The translations under genes were made by a program, and so were the position numbers. Below are positions 9,115 to 19,332 of a stretch of DNA of 64,000 nt, one piece after another. Positions within the stretch are counted from its first letter, which is position 1. The number at the start of each line of letters is the position of its first letter. The stretch spans positions 396,802 to 460,801 of the forward strand of contig NZ_AUWR01000008.1 of the NCBI RefSeq assembly GCF_000455125.1. Direction: 5' to 3'. The notes below the pieces were generated by a model, which was not told where the DNA came from, made no database searches, and saw only the letters and a list, made by a program, of their open reading frames with translations. Source of the DNA: Mycobacterium sp. UM_WGJ. Lineage in GTDB: Bacteria; Actinomycetota; Actinomycetes; Mycobacteriales; Mycobacteriaceae.

Positions 9115-9325
9115 TGGCTCCACCCCCCACGCTGAACTCGGAATTGCCGTGGCCGTGTCCGCCAACGGCCTCGTCGGTCGCCGCCCAGAGGATCGGCGGG
9201 TGTGTCCACCGCTCCGACATCTGATAGATGGCCGCGCGCGGCCCCTTCTGCGTCAGGGTCCGGGCGGCCAGCAGCGCGAACATTGCCGCCGGGATGCCAA
9301 TGAAGATGCCGAGGGTTTCCAACAT
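9101..9325 (-). CDS. Small single-pass membrane protein upstream of the DUF5130 gene
   Basis: A 74-residue protein with one N-terminal hydrophobic helix (about residues 2-21, [16 protein letters not shown]) and a soluble tail with an HGHGN stretch. The ATG at 9325 is the likely start; a GTG two codons upstream (9331) is possible. It overlaps the DUF5130 gene by 14 bp, so the two probably form one unit. Small membrane proteins in this position occur in other mycobacteria. The function is unknown. Confidence 0.7.
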   Translation of the reverse strand: MLETLGIFIGIPAAMFALLAARTLTQKGPRAAIYQMSERWTHPPILWAATDEAVGGHGHGNSEFSVGGGASGNW

Positions 9326-9535
9326 GCTCACGCCGTAGACGGTATCCCACCGCTCAACCAGCGGTGCGGGAACCCGGCCCGACGGTGCGCCGCGCCGGGG
9401 CGGACGCCCGAACGTCGGCCCGCCGGGACTGGCCAGCACCTGCTGAACGGGCACCGATTATGGTGGCGCCATACCCTGCCGCAGACGTTGCTCGAGGTCC
9501 AGGGGCTGCGCCGTCGTTCCGGAAAGGCGATAGTC

Positions 9536-10630
9536 ATGGTTCTTGCTGCCGCGGTCCAATTGGAGGCGGTACTCGGCGACGTTCCGGCCAACCTCGCCGC
9601 CTGTGAACGGCTGGCCGACGAGGCGGGCCGCGCCGGCGCCAGGATCATCGCCCTGCCGGAGTTCTTCACCACCGGTATCGGATTCGAGCCGGCGCTGGCT
9701 TCGGCGGCCTTACCGCCCGGCGGCGCGGCCACCGAACTGCTCACCGCGCTGGCTCGCCGGCACCGCGCGCTGGTCGGTGGGTCCTTCCTGTGTCGCGATA
9801 CCGACGGCCACGTCCGCAACGCCTATCTGCTCGCAGGTCCCGACGGCGGTTCAGCGAGGCCCGACGAAGGAGAGCCGAAGCTGGGACCGCCGCTTGAACC
9901 GGGCGGTTCAGCGAGGCCCGACGAAGGAGAGCCGAAGCTGGGACCGCCGCATGGACCCGGCGGTTCAGCGAGGCCCGACGAAGGAGAGCCGAAGCTGGGA
10001 CCGCCGCTTGGACCCGGCGTGGTGGGCCGCCACGACAAGGACCTGCCCACCATGTGGGAGAACGCGTTCTACACCACCGGCGACGACGACGGGGTGATCG
10101 CGGCAGGCGAATACACGGTCGGGGCGGCGGTGTGCTGGGAGTTGATGCGCACTCAGACGGTGCGCCGGCTGCGCGGCCGGGTGGACCTGGTGATGACCGG
10201 CTCGGGCTGGTGGTCGATTCCGCGCTGGTCGCCCCACGCCCTGTTCGACCGTCTCGAACGCACCAACGCCGGCACCGCGCGCCAGGCTGCGGCGTCGTTC
10301 GCCCAGTACGTCGGCGCACCGGTGGTGCATGCCGCCCACGCCGGGGCATTGACCTGCGCGATGCCGTGGCTGCCGCTTCGCTACCACGGCCATTTCGAAG
10401 GCGCCACGCTGATCGCCGACGCCGACGGCACCGTCATCGCCGAACGGCGCGCCGATCAAGGCGAAGGGATCGTCCTCGCAGAGATCACGCCCGGTCGGCG
10501 GCCGGCTCGACTCGCGCCGCCCGCCGGCTTCTGGCTGCACCGCCGCGGGACGCTGCCCACCGCGGTGTGGCACTACCAACGCTGGCACGGGCGACGCTGG
10601 TACCGGCACAACGTCGCACAGAACGTCTGA
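9536..10630 (+). CDS. Nitrilase-superfamily C-N hydrolase with in-frame 19-residue repeats
   Basis: A 364-residue carbon-nitrogen hydrolase. The Glu-Lys-Cys triad is visible: Glu42 in LPEFF, Lys168 in RHDKDLP and Cys200 in AAVCWEL. The amide or nitrile substrate cannot be predicted. The ATG at 9536 follows GGAAAGG. Residues about 104-161 are three tandem copies of a 19-residue unit (GGSARPDEGEPKLGPP plus three), encoded by a 57-bp DNA repeat also found outside genes at 32719-32822. It interrupts the domain between the NAYLLAGPDG strand and the lysine loop, a surface loop in this fold, so activity may survive. The next gene starts 12 bp downstream. Confidence 0.88.
   Translation: MVLAAAVQLEAVLGDVPANLAACERLADEAGRAGARIIALPEFFTTGIGFEPALASAALPPGGAATELLTALARRHRALVGGSFLCRDTDGHVRNAYLLAGPDGGSARPDEGEPKLGPPLEPGGSARPDEGEPKLGPPHGPGGSARPDEGEPKLGPPLGPGVVGRHDKDLPTMWENAFYTTGDDDGVIAAGEYTVGAAVCWELMRTQTVRRLRGRVDLVMTGSGWWSIPRWSPHALFDRLERTNAGTARQAAASFAQYVGAPVVHAAHAGALTCAMPWLPLRYHGHFEGATLIADADGTVIAERRADQGEGIVLAEITPGRRPARLAPPAGFWLHRRGTLPTAVWHYQRWHGRRWYRHNVAQNV
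9845..10015. repeat. Three tandem copies of a 57-bp hairpin repeat inside a coding sequence
   Basis: Units start at 9845, 9902 and 9959, an exact 57-bp (19-codon) period, nearly identical to each other. Each unit contains a hairpin: GGCGGTTCAGC at the left pairs with GCTGGGACCGCC at the right, apart from one bulge and one wobble. The inner segment includes CGACGAAGGAGAGCCGAAG. The unit keeps the reading frame of the nitrilase gene. Related copies, with TTCG in place of CCCG and GGAACC in place of GGGACC, lie at 32719-32822 with the same 57-bp spacing. Confidence 0.95.
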
Positions 10631-10642
10631 GGAGGCACCATC

Positions 10643-11089
10643 ATGGATTGGACCGGCGCGGCACTGCGCACCGACACGCTGATCACCCTGCTGGCGGCAG
10701 GCCTGATCTTCCTGCTCGCCCTGGGACTGGGCGTCTGGAAATACCAGCAGATGGCCACCCGGCCGGAGCGCCACGCCCATCCCTACGTCGACATCGCCCA
10801 CCGTGCCGCATTGCTGTATTCCTTCGCCACGCTGCTGTTGGCGGTGTTCGTCGAGCTCAGCGCCTGGCCGACGTGGGTGAATCTGACTGCCGCCATGGTG
10901 GTCGTGTTCTACTTCCTGGCCGCCATCGTCAGCTACATCGTGCACGGCGCCCTGCAGGACACCACCAACCAGTTCGAGCACCCCTCTGCGGGACTGCACG
11001 TGTCGATGGTGCTGCTCATCGTCGGTGAGATGGGCGGGTTTGGCGTGCTGCTCGCCGGGTTCCTCGCCGGTTGGCTCGGTCACGGCTAG
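10643..11089 (+). CDS. Four-helix membrane protein of unknown function
   Basis: A 148-residue protein with four hydrophobic helices (about residues 14-32, 52-70, 76-98, 119-142) and short charged loops. It has no motif I recognise. The ATG at 10643 has GAGGAGG upstream, an excellent ribosome site, and lies 12 bp after the nitrilase stop, so the two genes are probably co-transcribed. It converges on the HNH nuclease gene. Confidence 0.8.
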   Translation: MDWTGAALRTDTLITLLAAGLIFLLALGLGVWKYQQMATRPERHAHPYVDIAHRAALLYSFATLLLAVFVELSAWPTWVNLTAAMVVVFYFLAAIVSYIVHGALQDTTNQFEHPSAGLHVSMVLLIVGEMGGFGVLLAGFLAGWLGHG

Positions 11090-11092
11090 CGC

Positions 11093-11806
11093 TCAGGCGG
11101 CGCCTTCACCGAGATAGCGCATCCACACCGGATCGAGATCGTGAATCACCGCCAGCAGCCGCCAATGCTGGCCCTTGGGCGAGGTGGGCACCAACCGCAG
11201 CGTCCAGCCGATCTCGGCCAGTAATCGGTCCGCCTTGCGGTGATTGCAGGTCGAGCAGGCGGCTACACAGTTCTCCCAGGAGTGGTCGCCGCCACGACTG
11301 CGCGGCACCACGTGGTCCACGGTGTCGGCCTTGCCGCCGCAGTAGGCGCAGCTGTGCTGGTCGCGGTGCATCAGCGCAGCCCGGGTCAACGGGATCCGGG
11401 CGCGGTAGGGCACTCGAACGTAATTCCGCAGCCGGATCACCGACGGCACCGGCACCGACCGGGTCGCCGAGTGGATCACCGGGCCGGCCGGATCGTCGTG
11501 CACGATGTCGGCTTTACCGCAGATCAGCATGACCACGGCACGCCGCAGCGAAAGCGCCGTCAACGGCTCGAAGGTGGAGTTCAGCAGCAATACCCGCCGA
11601 CGGGTCCAGATGGATGCGGCTTCGTTGCTGGTCCCAGAACCGGTGACACCGCCGGCTGTGGCGACCGAATGCAGGCATGGGGCGGCGGCAAGCCCGCTCA
11701 GGCTCGCCGGTGGGGCACCGGGGGTGCGGTGGCCCCGACGTTTCATATCCGGTCTTGCAGCCGGTTTATGTGTCGCACCATTGACCTCCGCCGAACAGTT
11801 CACCAT
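11093..11806 (-). CDS. HNH endonuclease family protein (Rv2469c-like)
   Basis: Up to 237 residues. The C-terminal half has an HNH domain with zinc-binding CAYC and CSTC pairs and the catalytic [10 protein letters not shown] segment between them. The middle ([19 protein letters not shown]) is typical of mycobacterial chromosomal HNH proteins such as Rv2469c. The physiological target is unknown and it is not linked to a restriction system. The N-terminus is uncertain: ATG at 11746 is an alternative to 11806, and neither has a clear ribosome site. Confidence 0.88.
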   Translation of the reverse strand: MVNCSAEVNGATHKPAARPDMKRRGHRTPGAPPASLSGLAAAPCLHSVATAGGVTGSGTSNEAASIWTRRRVLLLNSTFEPLTALSLRRAVVMLICGKADIVHDDPAGPVIHSATRSVPVPSVIRLRNYVRVPYRARIPLTRAALMHRDQHSCAYCGGKADTVDHVVPRSRGGDHSWENCVAACSTCNHRKADRLLAEIGWTLRLVPTSPKGQHWRLLAVIHDLDPVWMRYLGEGAA

Positions 11807-11881
11807 GATTCGGTGCTGGTCGCACGCCTATTTGCTGTGTGTTCACCGGCAGTCACCGGCGATGCCCCACAATGGGGGGCG

Positions 11882-12280
11882 ATGCAGCCGATAGAAGAAC
11901 CCTCGTTTTATGACGCCGTCGGCGGCGCGGAGACGTTTAACGCCATCGTGTCGCGGTTTTATCAACTGGTCGCCCAGGATCCGATCCTGCGCCCGATGTA
12001 TCCCGCCGACGACATGGCCGGCGCCGAGGACCGGTTGCGAATGTTCCTCGAGCAGTACTGGGGCGGGCCGCGCACCTACACCGAGCGTCGTGGGCACCCG
12101 CGACTGCGGATGCGCCATATCCCCTACCGGATCGGCCCGATGCAGCGCGATGCGTGGCTGCGCTGCATGACGACGGCCATCAGCGAGATCAACAGCGACA
12201 CCCTCGACGATGCACACCGCAGCGAACTGCTGCAGTATCTGCATTCGGCGGCGGACTTCCTGGTCAACGCGCCGATCTGA
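11882..12280 (+). CDS. glbO: Truncated hemoglobin O (group II)
   Basis: Heme protein binding O2 and NO, linked to respiration and oxidative stress in mycobacteria. The 132-residue group II truncated globin contains the conserved FLEQYWGGP and HPRLRMRH stretches; the second includes the proximal histidine region. It begins with FYDAVGG, as in M. tuberculosis GlbO (Rv2470). A G-rich ribosome site precedes ATG 11882. The stop overlaps the start of the glucosidase gene (ATGA), as expected for an operon. Confidence 0.96.
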   Translation: MQPIEEPSFYDAVGGAETFNAIVSRFYQLVAQDPILRPMYPADDMAGAEDRLRMFLEQYWGGPRTYTERRGHPRLRMRHIPYRIGPMQRDAWLRCMTTAISEINSDTLDDAHRSELLQYLHSAADFLVNAPI

Positions 12281-13857
12281 TGAGTCCGGCCACACGCCCT
12301 GCGGGGCAGCCATGGTGGACGAACAGCACCTTCTACCAGGTGTATCCCCGCTCGTTCGCCGACAGCAACTCCGACGGAGTCGGCGATCTCGACGGGGTGA
12401 CCGCACACCTGGACTACTTGCACTGGCTGGGGGTCGAGGCGCTGTGGCTTAACCCGGTGACGGTGTCGCCGATGGCCGACCACGGCTATGACGTGGCGAA
12501 TCCGCGTGACATCGATCCACTGTTCGGCGACCTCGCAGCGCTGGATCGGCTGGTGGCCGCCGCGCACGGGCGGGGAATCAAGCTGACGATGGACCTGGTG
12601 CCCAACCACACCAGCTCGGCGCACCCCTGGTTCGTCGAGGCATTGGCCGCCAAGCCGGGCAGTCCCGCGCGTGACCGCTACTTCTTCCGTGATGGGCGCG
12701 GAATCGACGGCCAGTTGCCGCCCAACAACTGGGTGTCGGTGTTCGGCGGCCCGGCCTGGACGCGGGTCACCGAACCCGACGGCCCCGGCCAGTGGTACCT
12801 GCATCTGTTCGATGTGTCACAGCCGGATCTGAACTGGGACAACCCGGAGGTCTTCGCCGATTTCGAGCGCACCCTGCGGTTCTGGCTGGACCGCGGCGTG
12901 GACGGCTTCCGCATCGATGTCTCCCACGGCATGGCCAAGCCGGCCGGTCTACCGGACATGCCGGTCACCGATGTGAAGCTGCTGGCCCATCAGGACGACG
13001 ACCCGCGATTCAATCGGCCCGGCGTCCACGCGATTCACCGGGCGATTCGGCGGGTCTTCGACGACTACCCGGACGCGGTGAGCGTCGGTGAGGTCTGGGT
13101 TCACGACAACGATCAGTTCGCCGAGTACCTACGGCCCGACGAACTGCACCTGGCCTTCAACTTCCGGCTGTTGCAAGCCGACTTCGATGCGACTCAGATC
13201 CGCGGTGCGATCGACAATTCGCTGGCCGCGGTGGCGTTGGTGGGCGCCAGCGCCACCTGGGCGCTGGAGAATCACGACGTCGAGCGGGCGGTCACCCGCT
13301 ACGGTGGCGGGGCCTTGGGCCTGGACCGGGCGCGGGCCATGGCCCTGGTCTTGTTGGCGTTGCCGGGCGCGGTGTTCGTCTATAACGGCCAGGAGCTGGG
13401 CCTGCCCAACGTCGAACTGCCCGATTCGGCCCTGCAGGACCCGGTGTGGGAGCGCTCCGGGCACACTGAACGCGGCCGCGACGGCTGCCGGGTGCCGCTG
13501 CCCTGGTCCGGCGAGACACCGGCTTTCGGATTCTCCGACAACCCCGACACCTGGCTGCCGATGCCGCCGGACTGGGCGGCGCTGACCGTCGAGCGTCAGC
13601 GTAGCGATCGCGCCTCGACGCTGTCGCTGTACCGGCAGGCCCTCGCCACCCGCAGGCGCAGGCCCGAACTCACCGGATCGCAGATCGATTGGCTGGACGC
13701 ACCACCAGGAATGCTGGTCTTCCGACGCGGCGGACTGGTATGCGCGCTGAATGCCGGCGACCGCCCGGTGGATCTTCCCGAAGGACAGCTGATCCTGGCC
13801 AGCGCGCCGGCGACCGGCGGTGTCTTGCCGCCCGACAGCGCCGCGTGGCTGGCCTGA
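12280..13857 (+). CDS. aglA: GH13 alpha-glucosidase
   Basis: Hydrolyses alpha-glucosidic bonds of oligosaccharides. The 525-residue alpha-amylase-family enzyme has the four conserved regions visible: DLVPNH (105-110), GFRIDVSH with nucleophile Asp213, SVGEVW with acid/base Glu271, and ENHD (329-332). The ATG at 12280 overlaps the glbO stop as ATGA, implying coupled translation. The order glbO-aglA is that of Rv2470-Rv2471. No signal peptide is seen, so it is cytosolic. Glucosidase versus isomaltase-type specificity cannot be settled from sequence alone. Confidence 0.93.
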   Translation: MSPATRPAGQPWWTNSTFYQVYPRSFADSNSDGVGDLDGVTAHLDYLHWLGVEALWLNPVTVSPMADHGYDVANPRDIDPLFGDLAALDRLVAAAHGRGIKLTMDLVPNHTSSAHPWFVEALAAKPGSPARDRYFFRDGRGIDGQLPPNNWVSVFGGPAWTRVTEPDGPGQWYLHLFDVSQPDLNWDNPEVFADFERTLRFWLDRGVDGFRIDVSHGMAKPAGLPDMPVTDVKLLAHQDDDPRFNRPGVHAIHRAIRRVFDDYPDAVSVGEVWVHDNDQFAEYLRPDELHLAFNFRLLQADFDATQIRGAIDNSLAAVALVGASATWALENHDVERAVTRYGGGALGLDRARAMALVLLALPGAVFVYNGQELGLPNVELPDSALQDPVWERSGHTERGRDGCRVPLPWSGETPAFGFSDNPDTWLPMPPDWAALTVERQRSDRASTLSLYRQALATRRRRPELTGSQIDWLDAPPGMLVFRRGGLVCALNAGDRPVDLPEGQLILASAPATGGVLPPDSAAWLA

Positions 13858-13870
13858 GCGGAAAGTCTGG

Positions 13871-13975
13871 TCAGCTGAGATCGCTTGTGGCGCCGACGAA
13901 TTCGACGACCACGTCCGCGAACCGGTCCGGCTGGTCGATCATGCTTCGCGCACGCATGCACAGTGATGCCTGCTG
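13871..13975 (-). pseudogene. C-terminal remnant of an alpha/beta-hydrolase-like gene
   Basis: On the minus strand this gap encodes MIDQPDRFADVVVEFVGATS and a few more residues before a TGA at 13871-13873. The phrase has the form of the last helix of an alpha/beta hydrolase (dQPdrFAdvvveF). No upstream body of such a gene remains before the thioesterase stop at 13980. Rv2472-Rv2474c occupy this interval in M. tuberculosis, so gene loss here is plausible. The match is by eye only. Confidence 0.35.
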
Positions 13976-13979
13976 CCGC

Positions 13980-14420
13980 TCAGCGGATGAACTTCTCCAG
14001 GTAGGCGCGGTGGTCCGCCGACAGCCGCACCAGCTTCTGCTCGTCGATGCTGAAGGTGGCCAACTGCGTCTCGGCGATCACGGCCGGCCGGGAATCCGGG
14101 GCCGCGTGCACCGAGCGCACCTCGTAGCCGATGGTGAAGTCCACCGTGCGCAGCCGCGACACCCACATAGTCACCTGCAGCGGTGAGTCCGTCAGCCGCA
14201 GCTGCCCCTTGTAGGCAACCTTGACCTCGGCGATCAGCAGCCCGACGCTGGTGATGTCGACCGCGAACGCCGGCGACAGGAACGGCACCCGCGCCTCTTC
14301 AAGCATGGTCACCATGGTCGCGTGGTTCACGTGCTGATACATGTCGATGTCCGACCAGCGCACCGGAACCGCTGCCACAAAGCCCACCGGCGCCCCGGTG
14401 GATTCGCCTGCCGGACTCAC
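13980..14420 (-). CDS. Acyl-CoA thioesterase (hot-dog fold, 4HBT type; Rv2475c-like)
   Basis: A 146-residue hot-dog-fold thioesterase. [17 protein letters not shown], about residues 25-41, contains the conserved Asp ([11 protein letters not shown]) of the 4HBT/YbgC type. It is expected to hydrolyse acyl-CoA esters in the cytosol. GTG at 14420 overlaps the gdh stop as GTGA, so it is translationally coupled to glutamate dehydrogenase, the same arrangement as Rv2475c-Rv2476c. The open frame extends upstream into gdh but family length favours this start. Confidence 0.9.
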   Translation of the reverse strand: MSPAGESTGAPVGFVAAVPVRWSDIDMYQHVNHATMVTMLEEARVPFLSPAFAVDITSVGLLIAEVKVAYKGQLRLTDSPLQVTMWVSRLRTVDFTIGYEVRSVHAAPDSRPAVIAETQLATFSIDEQKLVRLSADHRAYLEKFIR

Positions 14421-17400
14421 GAAGCCGCGCCGCGTGTCATGCTGCGGATCTGGCGTGCCGCCACCGACAGGGTTGCCAGATCCCGCTGGCCCGATTCGTA
14501 GATCTGGGCCAGCGTGCGCCGCGCCCGCTCCACGCGTGAGGCGTTGGTCGATTCCCATTCGGTGATTTTCTGCATCCCGTCCTCGTCCGGTTCCCCGACC
14601 GCCAGCACATCCAGGCACAGCGACCGCACCGAATTGTAGATGTCGTCGCGGATAGCCAACCGCGCCAAGGCGTGCCAGCGGTCATCGCGCGGCAATTGGG
14701 CGACCGCCGTCAGCAGGCCGTCGGCGCCCAACCGATCCATCAGCGCGAAATAGGTGTCGGCGACCTCATCGGCGTCACGTTCGGTGATGTCGGCGACGTC
14801 GATGACGTCGAGCAGGCTGTAGCGGTACAAGCCCAGTGCGACATCGGTAGCCAGGCCACGAGGCACGCCCTGAGTCTCGAACTCGCTGATGTGTTTGGCG
14901 ACGATGTCGGCATCGTCGCCGCGCAGCCATTCCGACATCCGCGGTGACAGCGCGGCGACCTGCTCGGCGAACCGATTGATCTCGGCGCCCACCGCCAGTG
15001 GCTGCGGGCGGTAGTTGAGCAGCCAACGGCCGGCCCGGTCGATGAGCCGCCGCAGATCCAGGGTCATCCGGTCGGTCACCGCAACCGGCAGACCGTCGCG
15101 CTCACCGGCGGCGCGGATGCGCCGCCACAATTCGCCCACCCCGAAGATGGCGTCGGTCGCGACGTAGGCGCGCACCGCGTCGATCAGTTCCACCCCGGCG
15201 TCCTCGGTGATCCGGAAGGCATAGGTGATGCCCGCGGTGTCCACCACGTCGTTGATCAGCATGGTGGTGACGATCTCGCGGCGCAGTTGGTGCTGGCGGA
15301 TCTCGGGGCCGAAGCGCTGTTGCAGTACCTGCGGAAAATACTGCGGCAGCCGGGCGGCGAACACGTCCTGCTCGGGTAGGTCGGTGGACAGTACCGCCGC
15401 TTTCAGCGTCAGCTTGACGTGCGCCATCAGAGTGGCCAACTCCGGTGAGGCCAGGCCCAGCCCGGCCTCGGCGCGTCGGGCGATCTCCTTCTCCGATGGC
15501 AGCGCCTCCAGGGCGCGGTTGAGCCCGCGGTCTGCCACCAGGTGGCGGATCTGCTCGGCGTGCACCGGCAGCAGGCTCGCGGCGTTGGCCCGGCTGGTGC
15601 CCATCAGATCGTTCTGGGCGGTGTTGTCCGCCAGGACCAGCGCACTGACCTCGTCGGTCATCGATGCCAGCAACGCGGGCCGGTCGACGGCGTCGACCTT
15701 GCCGACGGTGACCAGGGCGTCGATCAGGATCTTGATGTTGACCTCGTGGTCGGAGCAGTCGACGCCGGCCGAGTTGTCCAGGGCGTCGGTGTTGATGCGG
15801 CCGCCGGCCAGGTCGAACTCGACGCGGCCCAGCGGCGTGACGCCGAGGTTTCCGCCTTCGCCGATCACCTTGGCGCGCACCTGGTTTCCGTTGACCCGGA
15901 CCTGGTCGTTGGCACGGTCTCCGACGTCGACGTCGGATTCGGACTCGGCTTTGACGTAGGTGCCGATGCCGCCGTTGAACAACAGGTCCACGGGCGCCCG
16001 CAGGATCGCCCGGATCAGCACCGGCGGGGTGAGTTCGGTGATGTCCGCGTCGAGACCCAGCACGGCGGCGACCTGCGGGCTGACCGGCACGGATTTCAGG
16101 TCGCGCGCGTAGACACCGCCTCCGGCGCTGATCAGCGACTTGTCGTAGTCGTCCCAACTGGATCGGGGCAGGTCGAACATCCGCTGACGCTCGGCGAAAG
16201 ACCGGGCGGGATCTGGGTCGGGATCGAGGAAGATGTGCCGATGGTCGAAGGCGGCCACCAGTCGGATGTGTTCACTGCGCAGCATGCCGTTGCCGAACAC
16301 GTCGCCGCTCATATCTCCGACGCCGACAACGGTGAAATCCTGGGTCTGGGTGTCGATTCCCATCTCCCGGAAATGCCGCTTGACCGACTCCCAGGCACCT
16401 TTCGCGGTGATGCCCATCTCCTTGTGGTCGTAGCCGACCGACCCACCGGACGCGAACGCGTCGCCCAGCCAGTAGCCGTAGGACTTGGCCACCCCGTTGG
16501 CGATGTCGGAGAAGCTGGCGGTGCCCTTGTCGGCGGCCACCACCAGATACGCGTCGTCGCCGTCGCGGCGCACGACCTGCGACGGCGCGCTGACCGCGCC
16601 GGTGGCGTGATCGACGTTGTCGGTGAGGTCGAGCAGTCCGGAGATGAACAGCGTGTAGCAGGCGATCCCTTCGTCGCGGGCCGCCTCGCGATCCGCTACC
16701 GGATTGCCGGTGGGCGTCGGTGGGCGCTTGACCACGAAGCCGCCTTTGGCTCCGGTCGGGACGATGACGGCGTTCTTGACCTCTTGGGCCTTGACCAGTC
16801 CGAGGATCTCGGTGCGATAGTCCTCGCGGCGGTCCGACCAGCGCAGCCCGCCACGCGAGACGAAGCCGAACCGCAGGTGCACCCCCTCGACCCGGGGTGA
16901 GTAGACGAAGATCTCGAACTTCGGCCGGGGCAGTGGCAACTCGTCGATCAAGCCGGCATCCAGCTTGAGCGCCAGTACGTTACGCGCGCGGGCCGAATCG
17001 GCGCGGGTGACAAAGTAATTGGTGCGTAGGGTGGCTTGAATCAGCGAGGCGAACGCGCGCAGGACCCGGTCGGTGTCCAGGCTCACCACCGCGTCGATGC
17101 CCGCCGCGACCTCCGCGGCGGCCGCCTGTGCGTCACGGTTGCGATGCGTGCGCGACGGGTCGAACAGCGCCTCAAACAGTGCCACCAGGCCGCGCGCGAT
17201 GCCCGGATACTCGTTAAGCACCGAGGCGATGTGGTTCTCGCTGTAGGGGAAGCGGGCCTGGCGCAGGTATTTGGCGTAGCCGCGCAGCACCACGACCTGT
17301 TGCCAGTTCAAACCGGCGCGCAGCACCAGCTCGTTGAATCGGTCGGGCTCGACACGGCCCTCCCAGATCGCGGTGACCCCGTCGGCGAATCGCTGTTCGG

Positions 17401-19279
17401 CATCGTCGCGCTCGACTCCGGTCTCCGGGATGTCGATGGTGGGGTGCGCTGACACCCTGAACTTGTAGATCCACACCTGCAGGCCGTCGCCGCGGGTGAC
17501 GGTGAACGGCCGCTCTTCGAGCACCGCCACCCCCATGCATTGCAGCATCGGCAGCAGTTGGCTCAGCGACGCACCGTGTCCACCGAGAAACCAGGCCAAC
17601 TGACTTCCGTCGGCCTCGCCGTAGTGGGTGAACACCAACTTGACCGAGTCGGCGGTCAGCCGCTCGATGATCGCGATGTCTTCGACGGCCTCGGCTGGAG
17701 TGACAGCCTGCTTGTAGATCTCGTCGAAGGCAGCGGCATAGTGTTCGGCCACCTCGACGGCGATGGAGTCCTGCGTCGCCGTCTCGAGCAGCCGGTCTCC
17801 CCAGGTGCGGGTGGCCTCGAACAGCATCGCCTGGATCCGGGCTCGGTTGTCCTCGCCGGTGTCGACCGCACGGGCGTCGGGGTCGTCGGAGATGCGGACC
17901 ATGAAATGCAGCAGCGCCCAAGGGGCTTCGCTGACGCGCGCGCTGTATTCCAGGCCCACTCCGCCGAACTCGCGAACCAGGATGTCCTCCATGTGCAGCC
18001 GCACCGGGGTGGTGTAGCGGTCGCGTGGCAGATACACCAAACACGATACGAAGCGCCCGGTGCGGTCGCCGCGCAGGAACAGCAGGGTCCCGCGCCGCGA
18101 ACCGAGGTCGGACACCGCCATCGCCATGTTCAGCAGCTGTTCCGGGGTGATCGCGAAAAGCTCTGAACGCGGAACGGTTTGGATGATGTCGAGCAGAAGT
18201 TGTCCGGGGTGCCCGGGTTCCTTCTCCGCGAGCGCGAGCGCATGGCGGACAGTGTGGGAGATGACCGGGATCTCGAAGACGTCAGCGTTGATCGCGCCGG
18301 CGGTGAACAATCCGACGAACCGGTGCGCGACGATGCTGTCGCCGGTGTCCTCCCGGATCACCACCACGTAGGTGTGCGAGCTGAATCGCATATAGCTGGG
18401 CACGGTAGCCTGCGCCAGAGTCAACAGACTGTCACCGATGAGCCTGGGCCGCAAAGACTTACGCAGCTGCAAAACGCCCAGCCGGGCGGCGTCATCGACC
18501 AGCACCTGTTCGTCGCGCACCACCCCCCGCTGATAGCCCAGCAGAACGAAATGCCCGTCGGCCAGCCAGTGCAGGAGGGCCGCGACATCGTGGCGGTCCG
18601 GGGCGGCGTAGTGGCCCTGCGCGTCCGACTCGACCTCGGCGGCAAGCTCGGTGAGCGCGTTGTGCATCGCCTCGGAATCGATCGCCACCTGGCGGACGTC
18701 GGCCATCACATCGGGAAGCAGGCGTTCGGTTTCGGCGAGGGTGTGCCGGTTGACCGTTGGTGAGAGCTGGACATGAATCCAGGCCTCGGCCCCCACCGTG
18801 CCATCCACGGATCTCGGCTCAACGTCTGAGCCTCTCGGCTCCACCGAACGCAGTTCCCCGGCCTCATCTCGCTGCACGGCGAACACCGGCGACATGATCC
18901 CCACGTAGGCCACCCCGAGCCGGTGCAGGAGCACCGCCACCGAGTCCATCAGCATGCCGCCGTGTTCGGTGACCACCTGCAGCGCCGGCCCGCAACCAGC
19001 CGGATCGTCGGCGGTCAACACCGCAACCCGGGTCTCACCGGCGAGCCGATGCCGCGCCAGCCCGGCGTGCGCGGCCAGCAGCGCCGGGGTCACCAGGTCG
19101 ATGGCGGCTGCCCGGCTGGCGGGATCGGCGTCGGTGGGTTCGTCGCTGATCAGCGAGTCGCTGTGCGAACCGCGGTAGGTCTCGACGTAAGCCGTCGAGA
19201 CCCAAGCAGGAATGCCTTGCGGCTCAGGGGGATCGGGAAATGTTGTCCACGCGGTCGATTCTTTGGTGGACTTTGTCAT
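14417..19279 (-). CDS. gdh: NAD-dependent glutamate dehydrogenase, large (about 180 kDa) class
   Basis: Oxidises glutamate to 2-oxoglutarate and ammonia with NAD. At 1620 residues it matches the L_GDH-180 class (M. tuberculosis Rv2476c is about 1624). A long N-terminal regulatory part precedes the catalytic domain, where [18 protein letters not shown] (about residue 800) and the GAKGGFVVK substrate-binding lysine motif are seen. In mycobacteria this enzyme is inhibited by unphosphorylated GarA; no garA is in this window. AGGAGGGG precedes the ATG. Coupled at its 3' end to the thioesterase. Confidence 0.97.
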   Translation of the reverse strand: MTKSTKESTAWTTFPDPPEPQGIPAWVSTAYVETYRGSHSDSLISDEPTDADPASRAAAIDLVTPALLAAHAGLARHRLAGETRVAVLTADDPAGCGPALQVVTEHGGMLMDSVAVLLHRLGVAYVGIMSPVFAVQRDEAGELRSVEPRGSDVEPRSVDGTVGAEAWIHVQLSPTVNRHTLAETERLLPDVMADVRQVAIDSEAMHNALTELAAEVESDAQGHYAAPDRHDVAALLHWLADGHFVLLGYQRGVVRDEQVLVDDAARLGVLQLRKSLRPRLIGDSLLTLAQATVPSYMRFSSHTYVVVIREDTGDSIVAHRFVGLFTAGAINADVFEIPVISHTVRHALALAEKEPGHPGQLLLDIIQTVPRSELFAITPEQLLNMAMAVSDLGSRRGTLLFLRGDRTGRFVSCLVYLPRDRYTTPVRLHMEDILVREFGGVGLEYSARVSEAPWALLHFMVRISDDPDARAVDTGEDNRARIQAMLFEATRTWGDRLLETATQDSIAVEVAEHYAAAFDEIYKQAVTPAEAVEDIAIIERLTADSVKLVFTHYGEADGSQLAWFLGGHGASLSQLLPMLQCMGVAVLEERPFTVTRGDGLQVWIYKFRVSAHPTIDIPETGVERDDAEQRFADGVTAIWEGRVEPDRFNELVLRAGLNWQQVVVLRGYAKYLRQARFPYSENHIASVLNEYPGIARGLVALFEALFDPSRTHRNRDAQAAAAEVAAGIDAVVSLDTDRVLRAFASLIQATLRTNYFVTRADSARARNVLALKLDAGLIDELPLPRPKFEIFVYSPRVEGVHLRFGFVSRGGLRWSDRREDYRTEILGLVKAQEVKNAVIVPTGAKGGFVVKRPPTPTGNPVADREAARDEGIACYTLFISGLLDLTDNVDHATGAVSAPSQVVRRDGDDAYLVVAADKGTASFSDIANGVAKSYGYWLGDAFASGGSVGYDHKEMGITAKGAWESVKRHFREMGIDTQTQDFTVVGVGDMSGDVFGNGMLRSEHIRLVAAFDHRHIFLDPDPDPARSFAERQRMFDLPRSSWDDYDKSLISAGGGVYARDLKSVPVSPQVAAVLGLDADITELTPPVLIRAILRAPVDLLFNGGIGTYVKAESESDVDVGDRANDQVRVNGNQVRAKVIGEGGNLGVTPLGRVEFDLAGGRINTDALDNSAGVDCSDHEVNIKILIDALVTVGKVDAVDRPALLASMTDEVSALVLADNTAQNDLMGTSRANAASLLPVHAEQIRHLVADRGLNRALEALPSEKEIARRAEAGLGLASPELATLMAHVKLTLKAAVLSTDLPEQDVFAARLPQYFPQVLQQRFGPEIRQHQLRREIVTTMLINDVVDTAGITYAFRITEDAGVELIDAVRAYVATDAIFGVGELWRRIRAAGERDGLPVAVTDRMTLDLRRLIDRAGRWLLNYRPQPLAVGAEINRFAEQVAALSPRMSEWLRGDDADIVAKHISEFETQGVPRGLATDVALGLYRYSLLDVIDVADITERDADEVADTYFALMDRLGADGLLTAVAQLPRDDRWHALARLAIRDDIYNSVRSLCLDVLAVGEPDEDGMQKITEWESTNASRVERARRTLAQIYESGQRDLATLSVAARQIRSMTRGAAS

Positions 19280-19332
19280 CCCACCCCTCCTGACTATGTG
19301 TCAGCTCCGGCAGCACGGCTACCGGAACAACA

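Noticed and set aside
9845-10015. CRISPR array
   Set aside because: The three units are tandem with no unique spacers of CRISPR type, they are translated in frame, and no cas genes are present.
15542-16900. Long plus-strand open frame opposite gdh
   Set aside because: It is the antisense shadow of the glutamate dehydrogenase gene: low-complexity Val/Asp/Gly/His-rich translation, no motifs, and a strong known gene on the other strand.
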